Origin: Saccharicrinis sp963663905
Lineage (GTDB): Bacteria > Bacteroidota > Bacteroidia > Bacteroidales > Marinilabiliaceae
Reading direction: 5' to 3'
Length of the DNA: 64,000 nt
NCBI GenBank assembly: GCA_963663905.2
Contig: OY760657.1
Location: 3,720,001 to 3,784,000 of the forward strand
Every line of letters starts with the position of its first letter. The first letter of the stretch is position 1. Shown here piece by piece: positions 36,869 through 47,038 of this stretch. A program made the position numbers and the translations under genes. Under the pieces are notes generated by a model that was not told where the DNA came from, did not search any database, and was given only the letters and a program-made list of their open reading frames with translations.

Positions 36869-38590
36869 TCACTTTTTCGTAAAAAGCGGCAGTTTTTCAC
36901 CTGGAAATCTGTTTTCATATTCTTTCCAAAAAGATTTTACTTCTGATTTCATTTCTCGATGTAAAGCAAAAATACCTATTAAGTTAGGTATCGTCATTAA
37001 TGCAATTGTAATACCTGAAAATGTCCAGATAATTTCAGTATCGGTAAATGATGCAATAAAGAAACCTATAACGTAGATGATTCTATAATAACGAAGTCCT
37101 TTTATTCCAAACAAGAAAATAACAGCCCTACTACCATAATACGACCATGAAATTGCAGTAGAAAATGCAAATAACAATAACCCCACAGCTACTATATATT
37201 TACCAAAATCACCAAACCAACTTTTGGTAAATGCCATTGTAGTTAAGGGTGCACTATGAATCAATGATTTACCCTTAAATATTACATCTGAATCTGAATC
37301 AACAATGCCATCGAGAACTTTCACTGAGCCAGTAAATAAGTCACTGTTTTTATACAGCTTCACACTTTCAGCCAACGATCTGGAATGAAGTAACGACACT
37401 CCATTTGTAATATGACCTTCTTCTACATTTAACTCACCAGAAAATAGAGGTAAAGTTGCATTTCCTTTTATATGATTACCGAGAGCTTGTCGATCTTGTT
37501 CTATTACATCTGAATATTTGCCATCAAGAACTGTAAGTTCTGAATACTGAAAATTATTCATGTACTTTTCAGTCCAAACCCCACTTGATAAAAGCACCAA
37601 ACCTGTAAGAGAGCATATAATTATAGTATCAATAAATGGTTCTAATAAAGCAACTAAACCTTCAGAAACAGGCTCATGCGCTCTGGCTGCCGAGTGAGCA
37701 ATAGGAGCAGATCCTTGTCCTGCTTCATTAGAAAACAACCCTCTGTTCACTCCTCGTTTAAAAGCAAATGCAATCGAAGCACCTAAAAATCCTCCTGTAG
37801 CTGCCGACCCTGTAAATACATCACTAAAAACTGAAACTATAGATGGAATTACATTTTCATAATTGTACAATATTACTGATATAGCTCCTATAAAATATAT
37901 TACAGCCATTGTTGGCACTAACCTGGAGGTAACTTTAGCTATACGTTTGATACCTCCAATGATAACTATACCTAACACAACAGAAAGGACTAAACCAGTC
38001 ACAATATGCGGGATGCCAAATGTAGTATGTATGGAATTTGAAATACTATTGATTTGAGGTAAGCTTCCTGTTCCAAATGAAGATAAAATAGTTGCTAAGG
38101 CAAAAATAATTGCCATGAACTTTCCTGTTTTTAATACTTTTCCAGAAGGTAACTTTACATCCAGTCTTTTTTTCATAAAGTACATCGGACCTCCGGATAT
38201 TGTACCATCCTCAGCTTTTTCGCGGTATTTATGAGATAATGTAACCTCAACAAATTTAGTCGTCATACCGATCAGCGCTGTTATTAACATCCAAAACAAA
38301 GCTGCAGGACCGCCCAAAAACACAGCATAGGCAACACCTGCTATATTTCCTGTTCCTACGGTACCTGAAAGCGCCGTTGCTAATGCCTGAAAGTGAGAAG
38401 TATCCCCATCATCATCTTCTTTATCAAACTTACCTTTAACAATTTGAATGGCGTATTTCAAATATCGGAACTGAGGAAAACCAAGATAAAAAGTAAAGAA
38501 TAAACCTACGCCCAACAAAAGATAAACAAACCATTCGCTACTCCCAATATAAGAATCAATAAGAACTAAAATTTCATTTATCTTTTGCAT
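36869..38590 (-). CDS. AGCS-family sodium:alanine/glycine symporter
   Basis: 573 residues, about 11 hydrophobic helices. Family signatures: GVGLFFTFYLGFPQFRYLKYA, ATALSGTVGTGNIAGVAYAVFLGGPAALFWM and FKRGVNRGLFSNEAGQGSAPIAHSAA. Imports alanine or glycine with Na+. Compared with the usual 450-490 residues it carries an extra hydrophilic insert of about 100 residues (about 345-445, NFQYSELTVLDGKYSDV ... IFKGKSLIHSAP) between two late helices, predicted on the periplasmic or cytoplasmic face. Single gene. Confidence 0.92.
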   Translation of the reverse strand: MQKINEILVLIDSYIGSSEWFVYLLLGVGLFFTFYLGFPQFRYLKYAIQIVKGKFDKEDDDGDTSHFQALATALSGTVGTGNIAGVAYAVFLGGPAALFWMLITALIGMTTKFVEVTLSHKYREKAEDGTISGGPMYFMKKRLDVKLPSGKVLKTGKFMAIIFALATILSSFGTGSLPQINSISNSIHTTFGIPHIVTGLVLSVVLGIVIIGGIKRIAKVTSRLVPTMAVIYFIGAISVILYNYENVIPSIVSVFSDVFTGSAATGGFLGASIAFAFKRGVNRGLFSNEAGQGSAPIAHSAARAHEPVSEGLVALLEPFIDTIIICSLTGLVLLSSGVWTEKYMNNFQYSELTVLDGKYSDVIEQDRQALGNHIKGNATLPLFSGELNVEEGHITNGVSLLHSRSLAESVKLYKNSDLFTGSVKVLDGIVDSDSDVIFKGKSLIHSAPLTTMAFTKSWFGDFGKYIVAVGLLLFAFSTAISWSYYGSRAVIFLFGIKGLRYYRIIYVIGFFIASFTDTEIIWTFSGITIALMTIPNLIGIFALHREMKSEVKSFWKEYENRFPGEKLPLFTKK

Positions 38591-38683
38591 ACACCCTATT
38601 TTTTTGACAATATTTTCACTAAAAAGGCAAATATATAATTTTTAACTCGGTTTTAAGAAGGAATTAATCAGCTATTAACTTTT

Positions 38684-38718
38684 GGTTAATGGCTATTAGT
38701 ACTCAACAACCATTAACC
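38684..38718. other. inverted repeat between tex and the AGCS gene
   Basis: GGTTAATGG (38684-38692) and CCATTAACC (38710-38718), perfect 9-base arms, 17-base loop. It is 31 bases past the tex stop and about 94 before the AGCS start. No T-run follows, so it is either a weak terminator or an operator. Confidence 0.4.
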
Positions 38719-38748
38719 TTCAATATTGCCTTTTAATAAAATCTTATA

Positions 38749-40878
38749 TTAATTGAGTCCCTTCATTGACAACTGGATTCTCTTTCTACCTAAATCAACC
38801 TCAGTAACTCTAACTTTAACATGTTGATGTAAAGTAACCACTTCATTAGGATCACTAATAAACCGATCAGCCATTTGAGAAACATGTACCAATCCATCCT
38901 GTTTTACACCTACATCCACAAAAGCACCAAAATTGGTAATATTAGTAACAATCCCAGGTAATTCCATTCCTATTTTTAAATCTTCAATAGAATATATAGA
39001 TTTATCAAATTCAAAAACTTTAATGATTTGTCGTGGATCTCGTCCCGGTTTTTCAAGCTCACTTATAATATCCTTAAGGGTTGGCAAACCAACTTTTTCT
39101 GAAATATAATTATCCAACTTGATACTCTTTCTGATCTGATCATCAGAAATAAGATCTGAAACTTTACATTTAAGATCTTTAGCCATTCTTTGGACAATAG
39201 GATAAGATTCAGGGTGAACAGCTGAATTATCCAAGGGATTAGCAGCATCGGTTATTCTCAGGAACCCAGCAGCCTGTTCATACGCTTTAGCACCTAATCT
39301 TGGAACTTTTTTTAGCTCATCTCGTGATGAAAACGCGCCATTCTCCTTACGATATTCAACTATATTTTTAGCCAGTTGAGGACCTAAACCAGAAACATAA
39401 GTTAGCAAATGCATACTTGAAGTATTCAGATCAACTCCTACTTTATTAACACAAGACTCAACAACCTGATCTAACGATGACTTTAAACTGTTTTGATCCA
39501 CATCATGCTGATATTGTCCAACACCAATTGATTTAGGATCAATTTTAACCAATTCAGCCAATGGATCAATCAATCTGCGCCCTATTGAAACAGCTCCACG
39601 AACAGTAACATCATATTCAGGAAACTCATCTCTTGCCACCTTACTGGCTGAGTAAACAGAAGCCCCGTCTTCACTCACAACGAACACCTGCACATCTCTG
39701 CTGTATTTTAAATTACGAATAAAAGACTCTGTTTCTCGCGAAGCTGTTCCATTACCAATAGCAATTGCTTCAATGCGATAAGCATCAACCATTGAGCTGA
39801 TCTTTTTGGCAGCTTGTTTCGTTTCCTTTTGTGGAGCATGAGGATAAATATTTTCATTGTGCAACAGGTTTCCCTGTGCATCCAGACACACTACTTTACA
39901 TCCTGTTCTATATCCCGGATCGATAGCCAACACACGTTTTTGTCCTAAAGGAGAAGACAATAACAACTGGCGAAGATTATTAGAAAAAACCTTTATAGCC
40001 TCAGCATCAGCCTTTTCTTTAGATAGGTTTGCAAATTCTGTTTCAATAGAAGGCTTTAACAATCGCTTATTGGCATCCTTTAAAGCTAATTCCACCTGTT
40101 GTGAAGCCTCTGTATTTCCTTTTACAAAATATCTTCCCAAACGATGAATAATCTCCTCATCTTCAGGAGTAACATTCACTTTTAAAACCCCCTCTTTCTC
40201 ACCTCTTCTGATAGCTAACAATCTGTGACTTGGACATTTCTTCAACGGCTCACTAAATTCAAAGTAATCTTTGTATTTTATACCATCTTCTTCTTTACCC
40301 TTAATTAAAGTTGAAGTTATAACTGCACCACGTTCAAATACAGAACGAACAATATCACGAGCTACACTATTTTCATTAATCCATTCTGCAATGATATCAC
40401 GAGCACCTTGTAAAGCCTCTTCGGCATCAGGAACCTCCTCATTGATAAACTGAGATGCTTTACCTTCAACATCACGTTCATACTGCTTCATTATTATTTT
40501 AGCAAGAGGCTCAAGACCTTTCTCCTTAGCTTTAACAGCTCGGGTTTTACGTTTGGGTTTAAATGGCAAATAAATATCTTCGAGCTCAGTAGCATTAAAT
40601 GTATTATCTATTTTTTCTTTCAATTCCTGAGTTAAAACACCTTGCTCCTCCATTGACTTTATAATGGATTCTTTTCTTTTAATTATCTCCTGAAGCTTTT
40701 CGTATCTTTCTTTCACAGCAGCCACTTGCACCTCATCCATACTACCTGTACGCTCCTTACGATAACGACTGATAAATGGTACCGTAGCACCTTCATTAAT
40801 TAACTCTATAGTGTTTTGTACATTACCAAGCTGCAACTGCAACTCTGTGGCTATAATTTGACTAATTTGAACAGACAT
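38749..40878 (-). CDS. tex: Tex-family RNA-binding transcription accessory protein
   Basis: 709 residues, full length. Order of domains: N-terminal Tex helical part (FISRYRKERTGSMDEVQV), YqgF/RNase H-like domain about 320-450 (VLAIDPGYRTGCKVVCLD), helix-hairpin-helix repeats about 490-565 (LLTYVSGLGPQLAKNIVEYR, VPRLGAKAYEQAAGFLRI), C-terminal S1 RNA-binding domain about 635-707 (GIVTNITNFGAFVDVGVKQDGLVHVSQM). A cytoplasmic nucleic-acid-binding protein involved in transcription-related processes; exact role is unsettled. Confidence 0.97.
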   Translation of the reverse strand: MSVQISQIIATELQLQLGNVQNTIELINEGATVPFISRYRKERTGSMDEVQVAAVKERYEKLQEIIKRKESIIKSMEEQGVLTQELKEKIDNTFNATELEDIYLPFKPKRKTRAVKAKEKGLEPLAKIIMKQYERDVEGKASQFINEEVPDAEEALQGARDIIAEWINENSVARDIVRSVFERGAVITSTLIKGKEEDGIKYKDYFEFSEPLKKCPSHRLLAIRRGEKEGVLKVNVTPEDEEIIHRLGRYFVKGNTEASQQVELALKDANKRLLKPSIETEFANLSKEKADAEAIKVFSNNLRQLLLSSPLGQKRVLAIDPGYRTGCKVVCLDAQGNLLHNENIYPHAPQKETKQAAKKISSMVDAYRIEAIAIGNGTASRETESFIRNLKYSRDVQVFVVSEDGASVYSASKVARDEFPEYDVTVRGAVSIGRRLIDPLAELVKIDPKSIGVGQYQHDVDQNSLKSSLDQVVESCVNKVGVDLNTSSMHLLTYVSGLGPQLAKNIVEYRKENGAFSSRDELKKVPRLGAKAYEQAAGFLRITDAANPLDNSAVHPESYPIVQRMAKDLKCKVSDLISDDQIRKSIKLDNYISEKVGLPTLKDIISELEKPGRDPRQIIKVFEFDKSIYSIEDLKIGMELPGIVTNITNFGAFVDVGVKQDGLVHVSQMADRFISDPNEVVTLHQHVKVRVTEVDLGRKRIQLSMKGLN

Positions 40879-40906
40879 TGGGGAACTTAATTTTCTATGA
40901 GATAAA

Positions 40907-40946
40907 AAACCGCTCTTAATTACAATAATTGAACTAAGAACGGCTT
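40907..40946 (-). terminator. terminator located between tex and the helicase gene
   Basis: Arms 40907-40917 and 40936-40946 (9 of 11 pairs, long loop), followed on the minus strand by TTTTTTATC. It is downstream of the helicase gene stop at 40955. Confidence 0.7.
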
Positions 40947-40954
40947 ATATTATT

Positions 40955-42184
40955 TTATGATTTCTTACTTTTCTTTGAATGGTAATTGTATGGTTTCTTT
41001 TTACCTTTTTTACCGCCCTTTTTCATTTTTGCTTCCGGATTATATTCCGGACCATCTTCATACTCAGGTGGCAAAGGAATTTTATAAATATTAGTTTCTA
41101 TCAACTTTTCTATTTTATAAAAATCAACCTGATCTTTTTCATTTACAAAGGTAATTCCAACACCAGTTGTTTTTGCTCGGGCAGTTCTCCCTATACGATG
41201 CACATAATCTTCAGCATCATTAGGAACATCATAATTAATAACAAGATCAATCAGTTCAATATCAATACCTCTGGCAACAATATCTGTAGCTACTAAAATT
41301 TGAACATTCCTGTTTTTAAATTCTCTTAATACTTCTATACGCTCATTCTGCTCCAAATCTGAATGTATCGCTTTGGCTTTAAATTCATTCTTAACCAAAA
41401 CCTTAACCACATCATTCACGATTGCTTTTCTTGAAACAAATATGATGATACTCTGTAGATCTTTACCTTTAAGCAAGTCTACAATGAGTTGATTCTTTTG
41501 ATAATCATGAACCACATAAGCTGCTTGTAAGATACCTTCTGCTGGCTTCGATATAGCTATATTAATTTCCTGAGGATCATTCAACAGTTTCTTGGCAAGA
41601 TCACGTATTTTAGGAGGCATCGTTGCAGAAAACAACAAATTCTGACGATTTTCTTTTGGAAGAAAACTTTCAATCTGCATGATATCTTCATTAAATCCCA
41701 TATCAAGCATTCTGTCAGCCTCATCTAAAATAAAATGCTTTATTGAAGAAAAATCAACATACCCCATATTTAAATGTTGGATCATCCTACCCGGAGTGGC
41801 AACTATGATATCAGCACCCTTAGTTAATGCTTTTTTTTGCTGATCCCACAAATCTTTATCATTACCTCCAAAAACAGCTAATGAAGTTACTGACAAGAAA
41901 TAACTAAATCCTTCTATCTGTTGATCAATTTGTAAAGCCAACTCTCTGGTTGGTACCAAAATAAGAGCAGAAGTACTTGATTGATTGCTTTTAACAAGAT
42001 TATCCAACACAGGAAGTAAATATGCAGCTGTTTTACCAGTACCTGTTTGTGCACAGGCAATTAAATCAGCCCCAGATCTTATTACCGGAATAGTTTGAGC
42101 CTGAACAGGCGTAGCCGTTTCAAAGCGCATGGCATCTAGGCCATCCATCACATCCGGGGTAAATCCAAATTCCTTAAATTTCAT
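40955..42184 (-). CDS. rhlE: DEAD-box RNA helicase, RhlE-like
   Basis: 409 residues. Q motif with GFTPDVMDGLDAMRFETATPVQAQTIP, Walker A AQTGTGKT, motif II DEAD in FILDEADRMLDMG, motif III SAT, motif VI HRIGRTAR. The last about 40 residues are a short basic tail rich in Lys (MKKGGKKGKKKPYNYHSKKS), which helps RNA binding. Members remodel structured RNA or assist ribosome assembly. RhlE versus another DEAD-box subtype is a similarity call. Confidence 0.92.
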   Translation of the reverse strand: MKFKEFGFTPDVMDGLDAMRFETATPVQAQTIPVIRSGADLIACAQTGTGKTAAYLLPVLDNLVKSNQSSTSALILVPTRELALQIDQQIEGFSYFLSVTSLAVFGGNDKDLWDQQKKALTKGADIIVATPGRMIQHLNMGYVDFSSIKHFILDEADRMLDMGFNEDIMQIESFLPKENRQNLLFSATMPPKIRDLAKKLLNDPQEINIAISKPAEGILQAAYVVHDYQKNQLIVDLLKGKDLQSIIIFVSRKAIVNDVVKVLVKNEFKAKAIHSDLEQNERIEVLREFKNRNVQILVATDIVARGIDIELIDLVINYDVPNDAEDYVHRIGRTARAKTTGVGITFVNEKDQVDFYKIEKLIETNIYKIPLPPEYEDGPEYNPEAKMKKGGKKGKKKPYNYHSKKSKKS

Positions 42185-42266
42185 ACATTATTATTTAGAC
42201 TAGGAGATTGAGATATTCAGTATACAGTCTTCAGTTTTCAACCACTGAGTACTGTGCTACTGTGAA

Positions 42267-43451
42267 CTATTCTACGTATAAAACCAATCCTTTTAAATAC
42301 TCTCCCTCTGGATGATAAATATTTACCGGATGATCAGCTGGTTGCGTAAGTTGATTCAATATCCTTACGTTTCTTCCAGATCTTGCAGCTGCTGAAAAGA
42401 TGGTTTTTCTAAAAACATCTTTACTTACTACCTGCGAACATGAGAAAGTGAAAATAATTCCTCCCGGTTTAATTTGTTCGAAAGCTTTCGCATTTAGTCT
42501 CTTATATCCCTGAAGCGCATTATTTAAAACATTATTGTGTTTTGCAAACGCTGGAGGATCTAAAATAATCAGATCATACTTATCTTTGATATCATCAAGA
42601 TATTTAAAAGCATCAACAGCAAAAGCATCATGACGCTCATCTCCCGGATAATTTAGCTCAACATTTTCTTTGGTAAGCTCTATAGCACGTTCTGAACTAT
42701 CAACAGAATGAACCAATTTTGCTCCACCTCTCATGGCATAGAAAGAAAATCCTCCTGTATAACAAAACATGTTTAATACAGACTTCCCTTTACTATATTT
42801 TTCCAATAAAGCTCTGTTATCTCTTTGGTCAACAAAAAAACCTGTTTTTTGTCCTTTTTCCCAGTCCACTCTAAACTTTAATCCATTTTCTAAAGCGATG
42901 CGAGTTTCTGATTTACCAAAAGTATAGCCATTTTCAGGATTAACATTTGCTTTATAAGGAATAGTACCTTCTGATTTATTATAAATTGCATTTAGCTGAT
43001 CTCCAAAGATCCTTTTTAAGATTTCATCTATTGTATCTTTAATCAGATACATACCAACTGAATGCATTTGAACAACAGCAGTATCGTCATACATATCAAT
43101 AATTAATCCCGGCATATTATCGCCCTCTGCATGAACCAATCGATATGCATTTGTTGTTTCATCAGAAACCAACCCCTGATCAACCCTTAATTGGTAAGCT
43201 TTTCTGATTTTCTCTTCCCAAAACTGATCATTTATTTCAACCTCTGTAAACGATACGATACGAATAGCTATTGAACCAATCTGATAATGACCAAGACCTA
43301 AAAACTCATCCTTATTATCATATACCGATACAATCTCTCCTTCTGCAGGTTCTCCATAAATTTTCTTTATAGCACCACTAAACACCCAAGGGTGAAATCT
43401 GCGTAAGGATTGATCTTTACCAGATTTTAAAACAACTTTTATATATGACAT
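42267..43451 (-). CDS. rlmI: class I SAM-dependent rRNA methyltransferase, RlmI-like
   Basis: 394 residues, the same size as E. coli RlmI (23S rRNA m5C1962). N-terminal PUA domain about 1-75 (SLRRFHPWVFSGAIKKIYGEPAEGEIV), a beta-hairpin middle domain, and the Rossmann methyltransferase with SAM motif VLNMFCYTGGFSFYAMRGGA and catalytic-region LIILDPPAFAK. FTFSCSQ carries the cysteine of the second conserved motif. Specific target base inferred from family. Confidence 0.9.
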   Translation of the reverse strand: MSYIKVVLKSGKDQSLRRFHPWVFSGAIKKIYGEPAEGEIVSVYDNKDEFLGLGHYQIGSIAIRIVSFTEVEINDQFWEEKIRKAYQLRVDQGLVSDETTNAYRLVHAEGDNMPGLIIDMYDDTAVVQMHSVGMYLIKDTIDEILKRIFGDQLNAIYNKSEGTIPYKANVNPENGYTFGKSETRIALENGLKFRVDWEKGQKTGFFVDQRDNRALLEKYSKGKSVLNMFCYTGGFSFYAMRGGAKLVHSVDSSERAIELTKENVELNYPGDERHDAFAVDAFKYLDDIKDKYDLIILDPPAFAKHNNVLNNALQGYKRLNAKAFEQIKPGGIIFTFSCSQVVSKDVFRKTIFSAAARSGRNVRILNQLTQPADHPVNIYHPEGEYLKGLVLYVE

Positions 43452-43488
43452 GAAATATTATTGTAATTTATTATTCTGAAAAATGTTA

Positions 43489-44100
43489 TTAAGACTGTTC
43501 CAGCTCTACATCAATAACTTTGCTGGAATCTAATACTGAAAGTTTTTTATATATCTCAAGCGCTACCCAGGAATCCGTAGCAGCATAAGTCATTTGAGCA
43601 CTAGACAATATATCTGCTTCCCAATTGGATAATCTTTGCCTTTTTGAAACACGGAAATTTAATAAAATACCGGCTAATTTTTTTAGCGAAAAATCTTTTA
43701 ATCCTTTCTCTACTGCAAGCTTTTGTAACTCAATGAATCCTTCCGGTTTAAAAGGAACTAATTTTTGTAAACCTCTTAAATCATCACGAATACCAACTCC
43801 TACTTTTATCACAGATTTATCTTCCAGGAACTCTTTAAGCTCATCAGTAACTCCGGTTTTATTTATTCGAATTAAATAAGTAGATCTTTTAGTTGAAAGT
43901 TGAAATAGCGAAATAGAATTTGATACTCCTTTTTTAAATGATGGTCTGGTTTCAGTATCAAAACCTACTACAGTTTCTCCTTCAATCTCTTGCATCACCT
44001 GCGCAATTCCGTCTGAGTGTTCTACCAATACAATTTCTCCATCAAAATGTTGTAAAGGCAATTCATTTAATACTTCGTTACTTATTGTGTTTTTAACCAA
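43489..44100 (-). CDS. DEDDy-type 3'-5' exonuclease domain protein
   Basis: 203 residues, a stand-alone RNase D/WRN-type exonuclease domain. Metal-binding residues: Asp and Glu of GFDTETRPSF (ExoI), the Asp in VGVGIRDDLRGLQKL (ExoII) and the Tyr/Asp of YAATDSWVALEIYKKL (ExoIII, YxxxD, hence DEDDy). No HRDC domain. Acts on DNA or RNA 3' ends; target unknown. Eleven bases downstream of the DUF5063 gene and 37 before the methyltransferase gene, so probably one transcript. Confidence 0.9.
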   Translation of the reverse strand: MVKNTISNEVLNELPLQHFDGEIVLVEHSDGIAQVMQEIEGETVVGFDTETRPSFKKGVSNSISLFQLSTKRSTYLIRINKTGVTDELKEFLEDKSVIKVGVGIRDDLRGLQKLVPFKPEGFIELQKLAVEKGLKDFSLKKLAGILLNFRVSKRQRLSNWEADILSSAQMTYAATDSWVALEIYKKLSVLDSSKVIDVELEQS

Positions 44101-44111
44101 AACTCTAATTT

Positions 44112-44738
44112 TTAATTATCCTCATCATTCCACTGCTCCTGAAAACGGTTAAACCAATTATCATTATTTCTTGATTCACCACTATCAGCTTCCCCATAAA
44201 AATCATCATCCAAATCCTTTCCACTATATAAAACATTATGACAAGCCCTTAGCACATTTACTAATTTTTGCCCCCAAAACATTTCAAAGGAATTAACAAC
44301 TTCTACTAAAGCATCATTCATAATGTCTGTTACACCTATTCTGTAGGCAAACAAAAAATCCTTTATATCCTGATAAATATCTGTAAGATTTTCTGAAATA
44401 CTACTTGCAACATCTCTTTGATCAAGATCATTATCCTGAACAAATACTTCTAGAAAATCATCATACTGCCCTAAGATATTTAACAAAGTATGTTGAATTC
44501 GAATATAATCTTCCTCTCTTACTGTTTTTTCAATATTCTCTTCTAAAACAAATTCTGTTTTAGGTAAAACCACAGCTTTAATATACAACAATGGTAAAAT
44601 TCGAACCATGATTGCAAGAAATTCCTTTGACGACATCTCTAAGGAATTCTCTAACTGATTACAATATTCGTTACCCACTGTAACAAATTCCAATACATTT
44701 TTGGAAAAAACAATATGATCTAACCCTTCTTCTTCCAT
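44112..44738 (-). CDS. DUF5063 family protein
   Basis: 208 residues, all-helical and acidic, with no signal peptide (VLEFVTVGNEYCNQLENSLEMSSKEFLAIMVRILPLLYIKAVVLPK matches the DUF5063 start). The family is common in Bacteroidota next to the 3'-5' exonuclease gene, as here. C-terminal about 35 residues are Asp/Asn-rich. Function unknown. Confidence 0.82.
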   Translation of the reverse strand: MEEEGLDHIVFSKNVLEFVTVGNEYCNQLENSLEMSSKEFLAIMVRILPLLYIKAVVLPKTEFVLEENIEKTVREEDYIRIQHTLLNILGQYDDFLEVFVQDNDLDQRDVASSISENLTDIYQDIKDFLFAYRIGVTDIMNDALVEVVNSFEMFWGQKLVNVLRACHNVLYSGKDLDDDFYGEADSGESRNNDNWFNRFQEQWNDEDN

Positions 44739-44825
44739 TTATAAGAATGACTAAATTTTAAATAATGTGCAAAACTAGTAATTTTAATAGCTAAATACTA
44801 ATGACTGAGAAACAAACATTAAATT

Positions 44826-46724
44826 CTAACGCACAAGCCACTTATCTTCGTCATTTGGATAGATAACCTGATTGTCTGCCATCCAGTTAAACACTTCAAT
44901 CCACTCCTTTTGACCTGCTTGCATTTCATCTTCTAATTCAGATAAATTCTTAGGTTGTTTCAACAATTCCCTGATCTTATCTTCGTATTCATTTGCAGTT
45001 TTTGAATCGATTCCTCTTTTCTTTCTTTCTATACAAACGTCGCAAACTCCACAGTTCTTCGAATTCTTTTGACCAAAATAATTTAGCAGAAATTTGCTTC
45101 TGCAAACATGAGTATAATCGCAATAATCAATAATTGATGACACCCGATATTCTAAATCTTTTTTACGGTCTTTATATACCTCATCCGGGAGTTTCATATA
45201 TCTCACTTCTTCACGTGACTGAACATACCTTATTATAGGTGTTTTCTTCTGAGGTATATAATGAATGATTTTTAAATGATTCAACTTATTTAAATACTGA
45301 TACACCAATTGTATATTAACATTGGCTCTTTTTGCCAAAACCTGCTCATTTATAGCTACATATTCAGTAAAAAAACCAGTATAAGAACGCAGCAATAACT
45401 TTATAAAACCATCAAACTTCTCATTTTCAACCTGAAAGCGATACAAATCCATTTTCTGCGTTATAAAATGTACGCGTGAAGGCATATTTACTTCTTCCTC
45501 ATATTCAATATACCCTGCTCGCTGCAAAATTTTTAGACTATTAAAAACCGTAAGCATATTAAAATGATAGGCAGAACAAAAGGCCACCATATCAAAGTCG
45601 TAAATTAAATCACAACCATGACCTGAAGCTATCTGAAAGAAATTACCCAATGCATCGTAGACTCTGAAAACAACTTCTTTTTCAGGAAAAGAAACAGTTA
45701 CGTTTTTCTTTAATCTGGTTCTATCAGCAGATGACCAGAGCATTACAGCATATGCTTTTTTACCATCACGTCCGGCCCTACCTGCCTCCTGAAAATAAGC
45801 TTCTATTGAATCAGGAGCATCCATATGAACAACCAAACGAACATCGGGTTTATCAATACCCATTCCGAATGCATTGGTACATACAATAACCTGTACCTTA
45901 TCCTCCATCCAGTCTTTTTGTCTCTGATCTTTAGATTCCTGAGTTAAGCCGGCATGATAATTATGAGCTGAGATTCCATTTTCTCTTAACCAAATTGTGT
46001 ACTCTTTTGTTTTTTTACGGTTTCTGACAAAAACTACTGTACACCCATTTATTGATTTTACAATCTTAACAAGTTGGTTTAATTTATCCTCTGTTTCTCT
46101 TACAATATAGGCCAGATTATCTCTTTCAAACCCTTTTTGTACAACATTCTTTTGTTGAAACAACAACCTTTCCTGAATATCATCAACTGTTTTAGGAGTT
46201 GCTGTTGCCGTCAATGCCAAAATAGGAACATCAGGTAACTCTGTTCTTAGCTCAGCTATTTTTAAGTACGAAGGTCGAAAATCATATCCCCATTGACTGA
46301 TACAATGAGCCTCATCCACCACAATCATACTTACTTTAAAATAAACCAGCTTTTCCAGAAACAATGGAGTAGATAATCGTTCCGGAGACAGATATAAGAA
46401 TTTATAATCACCAAAAATACAGTTGTCGTAAGCAATATTAATTTCTTGCTGGGATAATCCGGAATAAACAGCTACAGCTTTAATTCCTCTCTTTCTTAGG
46501 TTAGCAACCTGATCTTTCATAAGAGCAACCAAAGGAGTAACTACCAGACATACTCCTTCCTTTACCATTGCAGGCACCTGAAACGTTATCGATTTCCCTC
46601 CACCTGTTGGCATTAATCCTAAGGTATCCTTACCTTCTCCTATGGAATGTACAATCTGATCTTGCATGGCTCTAAAGCCATCAAATCCCCAATATTGCTT
46701 TAAAATCTTAAGATATTGATTCAT
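44826..46724 (-). CDS. recQ: RecQ-family ATP-dependent DNA helicase, short form
   Basis: 632 residues. Motif I MPTGGGKSITFQ, motif II DEAH in IVVDEAHCISQWGYDFRPSY, motif VI QEAGRAGRDG. The RecQ-Ct zinc-binding region is present (CDYTHVCRSKFLLNYFG, then CGVCDVC), followed by a winged helix. The HRDC domain and long C-terminus of standard RecQ are missing; the protein ends soon after the winged helix (PNDEDKWLVR). Unwinds DNA 3'-5' in recombination and repair. Many Bacteroidota carry a long and a short RecQ. Confidence 0.93.
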   Translation of the reverse strand: MNQYLKILKQYWGFDGFRAMQDQIVHSIGEGKDTLGLMPTGGGKSITFQVPAMVKEGVCLVVTPLVALMKDQVANLRKRGIKAVAVYSGLSQQEINIAYDNCIFGDYKFLYLSPERLSTPLFLEKLVYFKVSMIVVDEAHCISQWGYDFRPSYLKIAELRTELPDVPILALTATATPKTVDDIQERLLFQQKNVVQKGFERDNLAYIVRETEDKLNQLVKIVKSINGCTVVFVRNRKKTKEYTIWLRENGISAHNYHAGLTQESKDQRQKDWMEDKVQVIVCTNAFGMGIDKPDVRLVVHMDAPDSIEAYFQEAGRAGRDGKKAYAVMLWSSADRTRLKKNVTVSFPEKEVVFRVYDALGNFFQIASGHGCDLIYDFDMVAFCSAYHFNMLTVFNSLKILQRAGYIEYEEEVNMPSRVHFITQKMDLYRFQVENEKFDGFIKLLLRSYTGFFTEYVAINEQVLAKRANVNIQLVYQYLNKLNHLKIIHYIPQKKTPIIRYVQSREEVRYMKLPDEVYKDRKKDLEYRVSSIIDYCDYTHVCRSKFLLNYFGQKNSKNCGVCDVCIERKKRGIDSKTANEYEDKIRELLKQPKNLSELEDEMQAGQKEWIEVFNWMADNQVIYPNDEDKWLVR

Positions 46725-46975
46725 ATACAGAAAAGTACACTGAAAAAATTATTTATTATTCTTATTCCGGAGTGTGAAGATAATTCTTTTCAAATTAAAC
46801 ATGAATATTATATCATTTGATATTATTTATTGCTCTGTATAAAAGTATTATTCATAAACAGGTTCACTTAAACCTGCTTTATGCAATAGAAATAGAAAAA
46901 AGCTAGCAAATATCATAAACGCTCCCTAAATTCATTGCCATCAACAAACTAACTCAACCATAGTCATAAATAAAT
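46725..46975. other. intergenic region upstream of recQ
   Basis: About 250 AT-rich bases between recQ and the hydrogenase operon terminator. It should contain the recQ promoter; I find only one-mismatch -7 candidates and no gene. Confidence 0.35.
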
Positions 46976-46980
46976 AAAAA

Positions 46981-47003
46981 CCCGTCAAGTTATACCTGAC
47001 GGG
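46981..47003 (-). terminator. terminator of hydrogenase operon 1
   Basis: Stem CCCGTCA (46981-46987) with TGACGGG (46997-47003), 9-base loop, followed on the minus strand by TTTTTATTTATTTATG. It is 35 bases past the hydC stop. Confidence 0.88.
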
Positions 47004-47038
47004 CTTATTATTAGAACCTTTTAAAACAAGGTAACTTC

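Noticed and set aside
42200..42262. CAGTATACAG-like short repeats between the helicase and rlmI-type genes
   Set aside because: Low-complexity similarity only; no clear inverted repeat, terminator or operator.
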